64,000 nucleotides of DNA from Nostoc sp. MS1 (GTDB taxonomy: Bacteria > Cyanobacteriota > Cyanobacteriia > Cyanobacteriales > Nostocaceae): the NCBI RefSeq assembly GCF_019976755.1, contig NZ_AP023441.1:3035501-3099500 (forward strand), read 5' to 3'. The notes under the pieces were generated by a model. That model did no database searches. It saw nothing but the letters and a program-made list of their open reading frames with translations, and was not told the origin of the DNA. A program made the position numbers and the translations under genes. The stretch's first letter is position 1, and every line of letters begins with the position of its first letter. Shown piece after piece: positions 41,521 to 49,793 of the stretch.

Positions 41521-43131
41521 TCAAAACATCTTCAGGCGATCGCCAAAATATTGCCGATACAATTGACACAATGGCATTACTTTATTCCCCTGAAATTTCA
41601 CTATCCCCATACTGCGGAGTTTGAACGCTGCTACAGATCCCACATCTACGGGTTGTTCTGCTTTCACTACTTCTTTAATAGCTGCTAACAATTCAGCATC
41701 AGCTTGTAAGTTCAATAAATGGCGGCGCAGGTGGTCGCTGTAGGGGCCTTCTTCCGTGGGTGCAACTTGTTCTAACTTTTCTAAGGTCATCCGACCCCGC
41801 GCAATGTTATACAATGCCACCCTGACCAAATAAGGATGTCCTCCCACCCACAGCATCAACTCATTTATCTGGGATTTCGACCAATTCAACCCATGACGCT
41901 GCACTAAATCTTCTACTTGGCTTTGAATTAACTCAGGTAACTCTACAGGTAAACCCACATTAAACGGCGACTGATTAATATTCAAAGGAATGTAAACTTC
42001 TTTGGAATGAACTATTACTAGCCTGAGTTTTTGCCAAATTGGGTCATTTTTAGCCCGTTCATGCCAAGCCCGCAGTAACCCAAAGAAGTCAGTAGCAATT
42101 GTTGGGTGTTTAAATATTTCATCCACCTCATCCAAACCCAAGACAATGGGTGTCTCAACTTGCTTTAATAAATACCTTTGGAAGTAATTACTGGCTTTAT
42201 TCTTACTCCCCAAAAGCCCTTTCCAGTAGTCTTCTAATTGACTTGATAAATTCAAATTGTCGCTAATACTGGCGCAGAACCATTGCAAGAACAAATCTAA
42301 ATTACTTAAAAAGTCTGCGTCCGCTTCCTCAAAATTCAAATAAGCAGTACGATAATTTTGTTGCTGTGCATGATCCAAAATTCTTGACATTAATGAGCTT
42401 TTACCCATCTGCCGGGGAGCTTTGATGCGAATTAGCGCCCCATCTGTAAGAGTTGCTTCAAAACAGTCTGTTTCAATTGGCGGACGGACAACATAGAAAG
42501 GCGAATCTAGGGAAACTTGCCCTTCGGGATTTTCTAAAGATAAGGGCTTAATTATCTGGGCTTGGTTGTTACGAATCTTTCTACTCTTTAGCACAGGAAT
42601 TGCCGACTCTGGTATACTTTGCAAGTCGACTGCATTACAGCCAAACTCGTAAGCATCTTCGTATGACCGATTAGCCCCCAGCGCATCATAAAAGGCGATC
42701 GCAAATTCTCTAGCTGCTACATCTCCAATTTCGTCATTCATCCCGACAACACAATCAATGTGCTGATAAATCTCCTCAGCTTGTGCCTCGCTGTAGCAGG
42801 AATTTAAAAATAGACATTCAATTGAGTCTTTACACAATTCAAATAGCTTGGCTAGTGCTTTTGTACTTACTAGCTGACCTTTCCCAGTTTCATCTTCTAA
42901 AACTAAACCTGCCTTACCTGCACCATGTCCAGAAAAATGGACAATATGAGGGTTGTGATCTAATAACGCCCGTCGTAAATCTTGAGTACGTACCGCCCAT
43001 TTAGAAATAACTTGAAACTGCTCTCGGTTTCTAGAACGTTCTAAACCCGCTTCAATGTCTCGTACTTCTTGATCTAACCGTAGAGGTCTACCGTCACTTG
43101 GATGAGCTGACAAAATCAGGATGGTTTTCAC
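41521..43131 (-). CDS. CHAT-domain protease fused to an AAA_35-type ATPase
   Basis: A 536-residue protein. The N-terminal CHAT (caspase-like, clan CD) domain has the catalytic pair His69 in HFSGHGAGKAGL and Cys112 in CLFLNSCYSEAQAEEI, then VVGMNDEIGDVAAREFAIAFYDAL. The ATPase part follows: SPFYVVRPPIE, Walker A in APRQMGKSSL (238-247), Walker B in IVLGLDEVDEIF (329-340), and WVGGHPYLVRVALY in the winged-helix part. CHAT proteases cut target proteins in bacterial cell-death and defence systems. The start is GTG. The next gene downstream (204 bases) has the same ATPase type joined to WD40 blades. Domains clear; target unknown. Confidence 0.88.
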   Translation of the reverse strand: MKTILILSAHPSDGRPLRLDQEVRDIEAGLERSRNREQFQVISKWAVRTQDLRRALLDHNPHIVHFSGHGAGKAGLVLEDETGKGQLVSTKALAKLFELCKDSIECLFLNSCYSEAQAEEIYQHIDCVVGMNDEIGDVAAREFAIAFYDALGANRSYEDAYEFGCNAVDLQSIPESAIPVLKSRKIRNNQAQIIKPLSLENPEGQVSLDSPFYVVRPPIETDCFEATLTDGALIRIKAPRQMGKSSLMSRILDHAQQQNYRTAYLNFEEADADFLSNLDLFLQWFCASISDNLNLSSQLEDYWKGLLGSKNKASNYFQRYLLKQVETPIVLGLDEVDEIFKHPTIATDFFGLLRAWHERAKNDPIWQKLRLVIVHSKEVYIPLNINQSPFNVGLPVELPELIQSQVEDLVQRHGLNWSKSQINELMLWVGGHPYLVRVALYNIARGRMTLEKLEQVAPTEEGPYSDHLRRHLLNLQADAELLAAIKEVVKAEQPVDVGSVAAFKLRSMGIVKFQGNKVMPLCQLYRQYFGDRLKMF

Positions 43132-43268
43132 TGGGCTACAAATTTAAAAGATGCACGTACATTACTTAGATGTAGTCTACAACAACCAGTACCCGAAAAA
43201 ATACTGTCAGCATCATCCTTTAGTAATTCGTAATTACAAGTGCGTAGCCAATGACTAATGACTAATGA

Positions 43269-44588
43269 CTAACCTCCATACACAATTTCACTCCGTTTAG
43301 TATCGCCAAGGTCGGGTAAGGAATTAGGTGAGTGGGGTGTGAGGGCTGTGGGTGTACTCGGTGCTACTTGTAACAGTTGCACGATACGTTGCAGGAGTTT
43401 GTCTTGTTGTTGACGGAAAGCGCCAACTTGGGGGCCACGGTTAATGATAGCAAACCAAACTAAACCGCGATCGCGGGTTGGGACAACTCCAGCTAAAGCA
43501 CTTACATCACGCAGAGTACCAGTTTTAATTACAGTGTCCGGGGGGAGATGCCTAGAGTGTAATGTACCTCTATGGTCAAAACCAGACATCGCAAATAAGT
43601 CTGCCAAGTTGAGTTGATAAGTCGCAGCTTCTTGTTGCAATGCCATTAACATTGCACAAACTGCTCTGGGTGAAATACGATTTTCTGGGCCTAGTCCAGA
43701 ACCATTAATTAATTGAATTTCTTCCTGTGGTACTCTTGCTAATTTGGCAGCCTTGGTCTGTACTACTTGGTGTCCACCTATATCATCTGCCAACATTTGA
43801 GCTATTTCATTGTTACTGTATACGTTCATTTCCTTGAGAATCTGCTTCAAGGGTATAGAACGATGACGTACCAGTAAAGTTTGTTTAGGGACAGGTTGGG
43901 CTGAGTATTTAATTGTGCCGTTAATTGCTACCTGTGGCTTTGGTGTTCCCTTCGGCATGATGGAATGGATGTAAATTGCCGGACGAGTCCAAGTTTTAGA
44001 ATTTAATGCTTGTTTGAGCATTTGCCCAGCCAATACGGGGTAACGTTGGAAATTCATAGCAAAATTGCCTGTAATTACCAAATTACCCTTAACTTGCTTA
44101 ATCCCCATTTTATTGAGAGTGTTACCTAAAGCGATCGCTTCTTCCCAAACAAACATAGGATCGCCGTTGCCATTAATAATTAAATCGCCTTGTAACACAC
44201 CATTAACTACTGATCCATTAGTAGCGATCGTAGTTTCAAATTGATACTCTGGCCCCAGAGTTGTAAAAGCTGCCAGCGAAGTAGCAATTTTAGTCAGGGA
44301 AGCAGCCGGCAAAGGCGTAGTCCCTTGATGATTAGCCATTAACATCGGCCCCGACTGTAACCAAACTCCTTGGCTACTTTCTAGATTCTGGGCTATGAGT
44401 TTTGTTGTAATTAATCCTTGGAGGTAGTCCTTGACCGTATTAAATCCTGCTGGATTAGGGTCATTTGCAATAACTAAGCCAGGGCTACTTTGCCAAGTTA
44501 CCACATCTAGAGCATCCGCAGGTCTGATTTTTACCCCAGCCATTTCCAGCCAGATAGAAACCAAACCCGAACTCAACAATTCCAGCAT
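43269..44588 (-). CDS. D-alanyl-D-alanine carboxypeptidase/endopeptidase (PBP4, S13 family)
   Basis: A 439-residue penicillin-binding protein. The nucleophile is in PAASLTKIATSL (SLTK, Ser97), the SxN motif in NVYSNNEIAQML and KTG in TVIKTGTLRDVSALAG. LINGSGLGPENRISPRAV is typical of DacB/PBP4. It trims or cuts peptidoglycan cross-links. No classic signal peptide is visible at the N-terminus (MLELLSSGLVSIWLEMAGV), although the enzyme should act outside the membrane; the start or export route may be unusual. Confidence 0.9.
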   Translation of the reverse strand: MLELLSSGLVSIWLEMAGVKIRPADALDVVTWQSSPGLVIANDPNPAGFNTVKDYLQGLITTKLIAQNLESSQGVWLQSGPMLMANHQGTTPLPAASLTKIATSLAAFTTLGPEYQFETTIATNGSVVNGVLQGDLIINGNGDPMFVWEEAIALGNTLNKMGIKQVKGNLVITGNFAMNFQRYPVLAGQMLKQALNSKTWTRPAIYIHSIMPKGTPKPQVAINGTIKYSAQPVPKQTLLVRHRSIPLKQILKEMNVYSNNEIAQMLADDIGGHQVVQTKAAKLARVPQEEIQLINGSGLGPENRISPRAVCAMLMALQQEAATYQLNLADLFAMSGFDHRGTLHSRHLPPDTVIKTGTLRDVSALAGVVPTRDRGLVWFAIINRGPQVGAFRQQQDKLLQRIVQLLQVAPSTPTALTPHSPNSLPDLGDTKRSEIVYGG

Positions 44589-44699
44589 TATCTACTCTCC
44601 CCACTTAGAATTTAATATATAGTTTCCTGTGCTAATATACGCCCTTTAAGCTGTTAATCAGCATGGAGTAATGATAACTGCTGTTTTTCTCATTGGGGA

Positions 44700-44775
44700 G
44701 TGGGGAGATGAGGGAGATGAGGAAGTAGGGGGAGATGGGGGAGACAAGGAGGGCAAGGGAGAAAACACTCTGTCA
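44700..44775. repeat. GGGAGATGAGG / CAACTGT repeats
   Basis: Purine-rich GGGGAGATGAGGGAGATGAGG-type units are followed by GTCAACTGTCAACTGTCAACT. This is a composite spacer repeat between the LOG-family and dacB-like genes, whose 206-base gap also runs upstream of dacB. Confidence 0.65.
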
Positions 44776-44794
44776 ACTGTCAACTGTCAACTAC

Positions 44795-45865
44795 CTACTT
44801 CTTCTCTGGATGTACCTGTTCTTTTGTCGAACTACTACCCATTTGATTAATTAAGCCAATCATTTGATACAAGCGTCCCAAGTCTCGTTGATTAAAGTAT
44901 AAAACTAGGCGGGGTAGTCCAATGGTTTCGTCCTGGCTTTCCTGGGGTAGAGACTGGCTTTTCTCAATTTTCCCTTTCACTAGAATGCTACTGAATTGAC
45001 TATTGAGTTGCTCAACCTCATCATCTGATAATTCCTGGATTAAGCGAATTACTAATTTATCGCCCACATAACGACATGAGTGATACACCTGATAAAAGCG
45101 AATAATGGCATTGCAAGCCACTTCTAGGTTATCTGTCACCGTGTACAGGTTGGGGTCTTCAGGACTTACCAGCCCAGTTTTCACAAGATGCTGATTGATA
45201 TATTCACTCCAAGCCTGCCAATAGTCACCGCCTGGATGGTCTATTAAAACTACTGGTACAGGGCCAAATTTACCTGTCTGACTCAAGGTCATGCACTCAA
45301 ACGCCTCGTCTTGAGTACCGAACCCACCAGGAAATAAGGCTATAGCATCGCTTTCTTTGAGGAGGAACAGCTTGCGTGTAAAGAAGTATTTGAAGTGAAT
45401 TAGTTTAGGATCACCTTCAATTACTGGGTTCGCCTGTTGCTCAAACGGTAGTTGGATATTTAAGCCAAAGGAATTTTCCCGCCCTGCGCCTTCGTGTCCG
45501 GCCTGCATGATACCACCACCACCCCCTGTCATGACCATAAATCCTAGCTCGGTCACTGCACGGGCAAATTCTGCTGCCATTTGGTACTCTGGACTGGCTG
45601 GTGATAGACGAGCCGAACCGAAGATAGTCACTTTGCGGACATGTCGGTAATCATAAAATAATTTAAAGCCTTGCTCCATGTCTGCTAAGGCAGCAGACAG
45701 TATTTTCCAGTCGAGACGTTCAATATCGCTATCAGCTAGACGGACTATGGTTGCCAAAGCATTGTGAATTAGCTGCCGATTCTTTAATGTCGGCAAGCGA
45801 TCAATTAATTCCGTAATATCGGCTTGGAGAGACTCGAATGTGTCGAAGGACGCAGATGAGGTCAT
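44795..45865 (-). CDS. LOG-family (lysine-decarboxylase-like) nucleotide phosphoribohydrolase homologue
   Basis: A 356-residue protein with the LOG signatures: VTIFGSARLSPASPEY, VMTGGGGGIMQAGHEGAGRENSFGLNI and the catalytic PGGFGTQDEAFECMTLSQTG. Plant LOG proteins release free cytokinin from its nucleotide. Bacterial ones cleave nucleoside monophosphates. Extra N-terminal (about 80) and C-terminal (about 80) helical segments make it longer than LOG. The ATG at 45865 is preferred to a GTG five codons earlier. Family firm, substrate unknown. Confidence 0.87.
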   Translation of the reverse strand: MTSSASFDTFESLQADITELIDRLPTLKNRQLIHNALATIVRLADSDIERLDWKILSAALADMEQGFKLFYDYRHVRKVTIFGSARLSPASPEYQMAAEFARAVTELGFMVMTGGGGGIMQAGHEGAGRENSFGLNIQLPFEQQANPVIEGDPKLIHFKYFFTRKLFLLKESDAIALFPGGFGTQDEAFECMTLSQTGKFGPVPVVLIDHPGGDYWQAWSEYINQHLVKTGLVSPEDPNLYTVTDNLEVACNAIIRFYQVYHSCRYVGDKLVIRLIQELSDDEVEQLNSQFSSILVKGKIEKSQSLPQESQDETIGLPRLVLYFNQRDLGRLYQMIGLINQMGSSSTKEQVHPEKK

Positions 45866-46445
45866 GAGAGATGCCACCACAATGGCATTACATTTTACCT
45901 AATTTTTGTGTGCAATTTATCAACTGCTTGGCAATTTCAGAAAAATTCAGCAGTTAGGGATAACTCATGAAAATACTTTTTAAGTCTATCTAAGGATAGT
46001 TCAATTTTTAAAAAAATCATGGTTATATTTCACATTGTCCAGTTGGTAACTAGACTCTATTTTGAAATTTAACATTTTTAGTTAAGCAATTTTTTCCAAA
46101 ACATGATATTTCTCTATTAAAAGAATATTTGATTTTAAAAAAACTTACCTTTTTATTTATTTTCTTTGTGAATCTTTATTCAAAGACTATATAAATAAAT
46201 TGATGAACAAAGTAGAATTGCTATGGATTTTTCTATTTAAAGCTCATACTTCAAAGTAATAATTTAGAAGTCATTATTCAGTGGGAGAAATTTTTCAGTT
46301 TAATCATGTTGTTTGAGTTTATTCTTTTCATAAGAAAATTTTATGAGGCGCTATAATTTGCGCCTCATAAAAGTAGTAGATGAAATTTATCCAAACTAAA
46401 CGACGACAATAGATTACTCAACAAGAGTTTCCTACTGATTGAGTG
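45866..46445. other. Long AT-rich spacer downstream of trxA
   Basis: About 580 bases, very AT-rich between 45950 and 46330, with no ORF of note. A perfect 13-bp hairpin at 46339-46372 lies near the trxA end. The promoter of the LOG-family gene should lie at the left end. Confidence 0.45.
46339..46372. terminator. Perfect 13-bp hairpin downstream of trxA
   Basis: TTTTATGAGGCGC (46339-46351) and GCGCCTCATAAAA (46360-46372) are exact reverse complements around an 8-base AT loop, 74 bases after the trxA stop. The T-run lies before and the A-run after the stem on both strands, the reverse of a normal intrinsic terminator. It may protect an mRNA 3' end or be an operator rather than a terminator. 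Confidence 0.5.
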
Positions 46446-46769
46446 TCAGATATGCTTTTCCAGAGTTTGGGACAATGTGGTTTTAGGAACCGCGCCGACT
46501 ACCATATCGACTTTTGCTCCACCTTTAAAGATCATAAGCGTGGGAATACTGCGGATGCCATACTGACTTGCAACTTGCGGATTCTCATCAGTGTTAACTT
46601 TCACCACTTTGACTTTACCTTCATACTGTTGAGCTACTTCCTCAACAACAGGAGCGACCATTCTGCAAGGGCCACACCAGGGGGCCCAAAAATCGACCAG
46701 AACTGGTACATCGCTGTCGAGTACTTCTTGCTTAAAAGTAGAATCTGTAACTTGTGCGGCTGCTGACAT
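46446..46769 (-). CDS. trxA: Thioredoxin (m-type)
   Basis: A 107-residue thioredoxin with the redox motif WCGPC at 31-35, VDFWAPWCGPCRMVAPVVEE, VVKVNTDENPQVASQYGIRSIPTLMIFKGG and the cis-proline after SIPT. It reduces target disulfides such as those in Calvin-cycle enzymes. It lies on the minus strand downstream of the Yfr1 small RNA and the guaB-like gene, a gene order conserved in many cyanobacteria. Confidence 0.97.
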   Translation of the reverse strand: MSAAAQVTDSTFKQEVLDSDVPVLVDFWAPWCGPCRMVAPVVEEVAQQYEGKVKVVKVNTDENPQVASQYGIRSIPTLMIFKGGAKVDMVVGAVPKTTLSQTLEKHI

Positions 46770-46889
46770 GCCTAAAAACCTTTGCCAATTATATTTCTGA
46801 CTTTCGTGAAAATTCTACCATAGCAAAAACAACTGCCCAAAACACGAAGGATGTACATTTGCAAAGAAGCTGAAGAATTTATTTATATA

Positions 46890-46960
46890 TAAGGAACCGC
46901 CCGAACAGTAGTCCGGGCGGAGTGTGGTGTGAGGAGTGAACGGAAACATGCGTCTCCGCT
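46890..46960 (-). ncRNA. yfr1: Yfr1 small RNA
   Basis: On the minus strand the motif ACTCCTCACAC (46937 down to 46927), the ultraconserved unpaired core of Yfr1, lies between two hairpins. The 5' hairpin is at 46958-46941 (CGGA...TCCG arms). The 3' terminator stem pairs CCGCCCG with CGGGCGG at 46920-46897. A TACAAT -10 box (46972-46967) precedes the inferred 5' end near 46960. Yfr1 is known from the guaB-trxA interval of cyanobacteria, exactly this context, and base-pairs with outer-membrane porin mRNAs. The ends are estimated to within a few bases. Confidence 0.88.
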
Positions 46961-46966
46961 ATATCT

Positions 46967-46972
46967 ATTGTA
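46967..46972 (-). promoter_or_regulatory. -10 element of yfr1
   Basis: TACAAT on the minus strand, seven bases upstream of the inferred Yfr1 start. The -35 region is weak (CTGGAA at 17 bases). Confidence 0.55.
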
Positions 46973-47150
46973 GGCGACATATGAGATTTTTCCAGTGGAT
47001 GTTTAAAACTCTGGAAAAATTTTCTGAATAATTTAAAGTTGTCAGTTGACAGTTGTTTTTGTTTGGTGTCTAATACCTATGTCTTTGTGGGCTAGCTTTA
47101 CAGAGCGAAAGCTACTAACTACTAACTACTGACCACTGACAAAAAACTTT
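46973..47150. other. Spacer between guaB-like gene and yfr1
   Basis: About 180 bases with TAACTACTAACTACTGACCACTGAC-type heptamers (in pieces near 47116-47140) and a CAGTTGACAGTT repeat. No gene is seen. It separates yfr1 from the upstream IMP-dehydrogenase-like gene, so yfr1 has its own promoter. Confidence 0.45.
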
Positions 47151-48314
47151 TTATTTACCCATACCTAATTGTTGAGCTTTCTGATAAACTTTGCCTTCAG
47201 TTAACAATGAGGGAGCAATTACTACTTCAACTTGCTGCATTTCTTTAATATCTTTTGCTCCTAAAGTACCCATGCTAGTTTTTAACGCTCCTAAGAGGTT
47301 ATGAGTACCATCATCTAACCCGGCTGGCCCAGTCAGAATTTGTTCGAGAGTTCCTGTAGTACCGACACGAATGCGGGTTCCTCTGGGCAATACTGGGCTG
47401 GGTGTAGCCATACCCCAATGGAAGCCTCGTCCTGGGGCTTGGGCGGCTCTAGCAAAGGGTGAACCAATCATTACGCCGTCAGCACCACAAGCAATACATT
47501 TGCAAATGTCGCCACCAGTGATTAAACCACCATCAGCGATGATGGGTACATATTTACCAGTCTCTCGATAAAAATCATCCCGTGCGGCGGCACAATCTGC
47601 GATCGCAGTTGCTTGAGGTACGCCTACACCCAACACGCCACGAGAGGTACAAGCCGCACCTGGGCCAATGCCTACTAATACTGCGGCTGCTCCTGCTTTC
47701 ATTAAGTTCAATGTGACATCGTAAGTCACACAGTTACCTAAAATCACAGGGATGGGCATAGAACGGCAAAATTCAGCCAAATCCAGAGGCGTTACCGACT
47801 CTGGTGAGAGGTGAGCGGTAGAAACTACCGTGGCTTGAATGAAGAATAAATCTGCCCCAGCTTTGGCTACTACCTCACCGTATCTACTTGCGCCTATAGG
47901 AGTGGCGCTCACAGCTGCAATTCCACCTTGTGCTTTAATTTCTTGAATGCGTTTGGTGATTAATTCTGGCTTGATGGGTTCGGCGTATAGTTCCTGCATC
48001 AAAGAAACAAATTCATCTTTGCCAACTGACGCAATCCGATCTAAAATCGGTTCTGGGTCAGCATAGCGAGTTTGAATCCCTTCCAAGTTGAGAACGCCCA
48101 ATGCACCAAGCTGTGATAAACGCACAGCCATCTTCACATCAACAACCCCATCCATCGCACTGGCGATAATGGGAATTTCTCGTTCAATATTGCCAATTTT
48201 CCACCGAGTATCGGCTAAACTCGGATCGAGTGTTCTGTTACCGGGGACTAGAGCAATTTCATCAATGCCGTAGGCTCTACGAGCTGTCTTCCCCCGCCCA
48301 AGTTGAATTTCCAC
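47151..48314 (-). CDS. guaB: IMP dehydrogenase-family protein lacking CBS domains (GuaB-like)
   Basis: A 387-residue TIM-barrel protein with YGIDEIALVPGNRTLDPS, PIIASAMDGVVD, GIGPGAACTSRGVLGVGVPQ (catalytic cysteine loop), PIIADGGLITGGDICKCIACGADGVMIGSPFA and DGTHNLLGALKTSMGTLG. IMP dehydrogenase makes XMP from IMP for guanine synthesis. This protein is shorter than typical GuaB (about 490) because the two CBS domains are absent. It is the cyanobacterial guaB-related type found beside yfr1 and trxA. The start is taken as the GTG at 48314; a TTG at 48332 is possible. Confidence 0.85.
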   Translation of the reverse strand: MEIQLGRGKTARRAYGIDEIALVPGNRTLDPSLADTRWKIGNIEREIPIIASAMDGVVDVKMAVRLSQLGALGVLNLEGIQTRYADPEPILDRIASVGKDEFVSLMQELYAEPIKPELITKRIQEIKAQGGIAAVSATPIGASRYGEVVAKAGADLFFIQATVVSTAHLSPESVTPLDLAEFCRSMPIPVILGNCVTYDVTLNLMKAGAAAVLVGIGPGAACTSRGVLGVGVPQATAIADCAAARDDFYRETGKYVPIIADGGLITGGDICKCIACGADGVMIGSPFARAAQAPGRGFHWGMATPSPVLPRGTRIRVGTTGTLEQILTGPAGLDDGTHNLLGALKTSMGTLGAKDIKEMQQVEVVIAPSLLTEGKVYQKAQQLGMGK

Positions 48315-48592
48315 GCTGTTAACTTTTCTCAAATCTGTTCTTGCTAGGGTATCAAATTGTGAGGCAGTTTGCAGCGATTTTTTTCACTAAGTGTTAGAGA
48401 TGGCAGAATTTTAACGCGGAGGAGCGCTGAGGTTAGCGCGGAGGGGTGTGAGGTCTTTTTTCAGTTAATTCGTTGAGAATTTTGGGATTAGTGCATAAAG
48501 TTTCCTTGAGCAACCTATTGATGAATAGCCTTTAGAAATTGCGTAAGTACGTAAATCTTTTGGTATTCAATGTTGTTAAAGGTTTTGTGAAT

Positions 48593-49558
48593 ATGTTAGT
48601 CAGAAATTATAGTAAGTTTGCAAGTTTTGTGATCGCAGGATTGGTATTATCAAGTTTTTCTAATATTACGACTGCTGTTAATGCTGTCCAAACTCCAGCA
48701 TTGTCCAAGCTGCAACTTGTCTCTAATCAAATTCCTCAGCCAGAGTTAGTATTTAAAGGTCAAGAAGCTTATACAAATGCAGGGAAGAATTTTCAACGGT
48801 ATAACTTGGCTGTAGCTAACTCGGCTGCATTTCCATCTCAGTTGTTTGAGAGTGCGCCAGATTTACCACCTTGCGGACTCAATAAAAATTCTTCTAGAAC
48901 TTGGGTAGATATTTATGATGCTCAAACTAATCAAAAGATTTACGGCTTCTGTGCTTTTTCTTCGCCACAAAATCTAAATTCTCTTTGGTTTGCTGTTGAG
49001 CAAGGTCAAACACCACCAAGTTCTGTATATATTGTTTTGACTGATAGAAGAACAAAGAAAACCTACCGTTCTAACTCGGTATCAATACAAACACAAGCAC
49101 TGAAAGAAGATTGTATCGCCTTTGACCCTAATAATATTACTGTTAATCAAGTTAATGGTAGTTGGAAGATAGTTGAGGGTGGTAATCATTGGATGTTTGA
49201 TTTTGGTAACAAAGCCAGCGAGGCGAAGCAGGCTTTTCAGGTTATCAAGAACTACCGCATGAATAAATCCTGTTTTGTTGGAAGACCACAACCATCTTTT
49301 ACATATCTATTAGTTAATAATACTGCCCCATCTGCTGCAATGCCTGGCGAAGACTGTGTAGCGTTTAATCCTGCTACTACAACCGTCAACAAGATAAATA
49401 ATCGCTGGAAAATTGTAGACGGTAATCACTGGATGTTTGATTTTGATAACAATCAAGCTGAAGCAGAACAATCATTGGCAATTATCAAAAAATACCAGTT
49501 CACCCGCTCGTGCTATGTAGGTAGACCTGATCCGAGTTTTAGTTACCTGCGGAAGTAA
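48593..49558 (+). CDS. Secreted protein with two tandem cysteine-containing repeats
   Basis: A 321-residue protein with a signal peptide (MLVRNYSKFASFVIAGLVLSSFS). The central part, to about 170, contains GFCAFSSPQNLNSLWFAVEQG and RTKKTYRSNSVSI. Two copies of a ~70-residue domain follow: (D/E)DC(I/V)AF(D/N)P...VN.WKIV.G.HWMFDF...A......IIK.Y....SC(F/V)VGRP.PSF.YL. Each copy has one cysteine at either end that could form a disulfide. I have seen this domain in bacterial secreted proteins but know no function. An upstream TTG (48539) would hide the signal peptide, so the ATG at 48593 is chosen. Confidence 0.75.
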   Translation: MLVRNYSKFASFVIAGLVLSSFSNITTAVNAVQTPALSKLQLVSNQIPQPELVFKGQEAYTNAGKNFQRYNLAVANSAAFPSQLFESAPDLPPCGLNKNSSRTWVDIYDAQTNQKIYGFCAFSSPQNLNSLWFAVEQGQTPPSSVYIVLTDRRTKKTYRSNSVSIQTQALKEDCIAFDPNNITVNQVNGSWKIVEGGNHWMFDFGNKASEAKQAFQVIKNYRMNKSCFVGRPQPSFTYLLVNNTAPSAAMPGEDCVAFNPATTTVNKINNRWKIVDGNHWMFDFDNNQAEAEQSLAIIKKYQFTRSCYVGRPDPSFSYLRK

Positions 49559-49793
49559 GAGGGTAGGGAGTGGGGAGTGGTTCTCTGCGTTCGCGGAGCG
49601 TGTCGGAGACAGACGCTCCGCGTAGCTTGCTTCCACGGAGTGGTACGGCTACGCTCACCAACCGGGAGTGGAGGAAGATGGGGGAGATGAGGGAAAATAA
49701 CTTTTGACTATGGACTATGGACTATTGACCACTGTCAACTGATAAGATAAAGGCTAGAATTGTTACGATCACTTCAGATTTGATTTTGCAGCC
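49559..49793. repeat. Repeat-rich spacer upstream of mutS2
   Basis: It contains GGGAGTGGGGAGTGG units, and a 10-bp perfect inverted repeat CGCGGAGCGT / ACGCTCCGCG (49592-49601, 49613-49622) inside a GC-rich block to about 49665. TATGGACTATGGACTA heptamers end it. The GC-rich block resembles dispersed Nostoc palindromes. Confidence 0.6.

Noticed and set aside
46443..46766. 107-codon plus-strand ORF opposite trxA
   Set aside because: Exact antisense shadow of thioredoxin, whose WCGPC motif and length are decisive.
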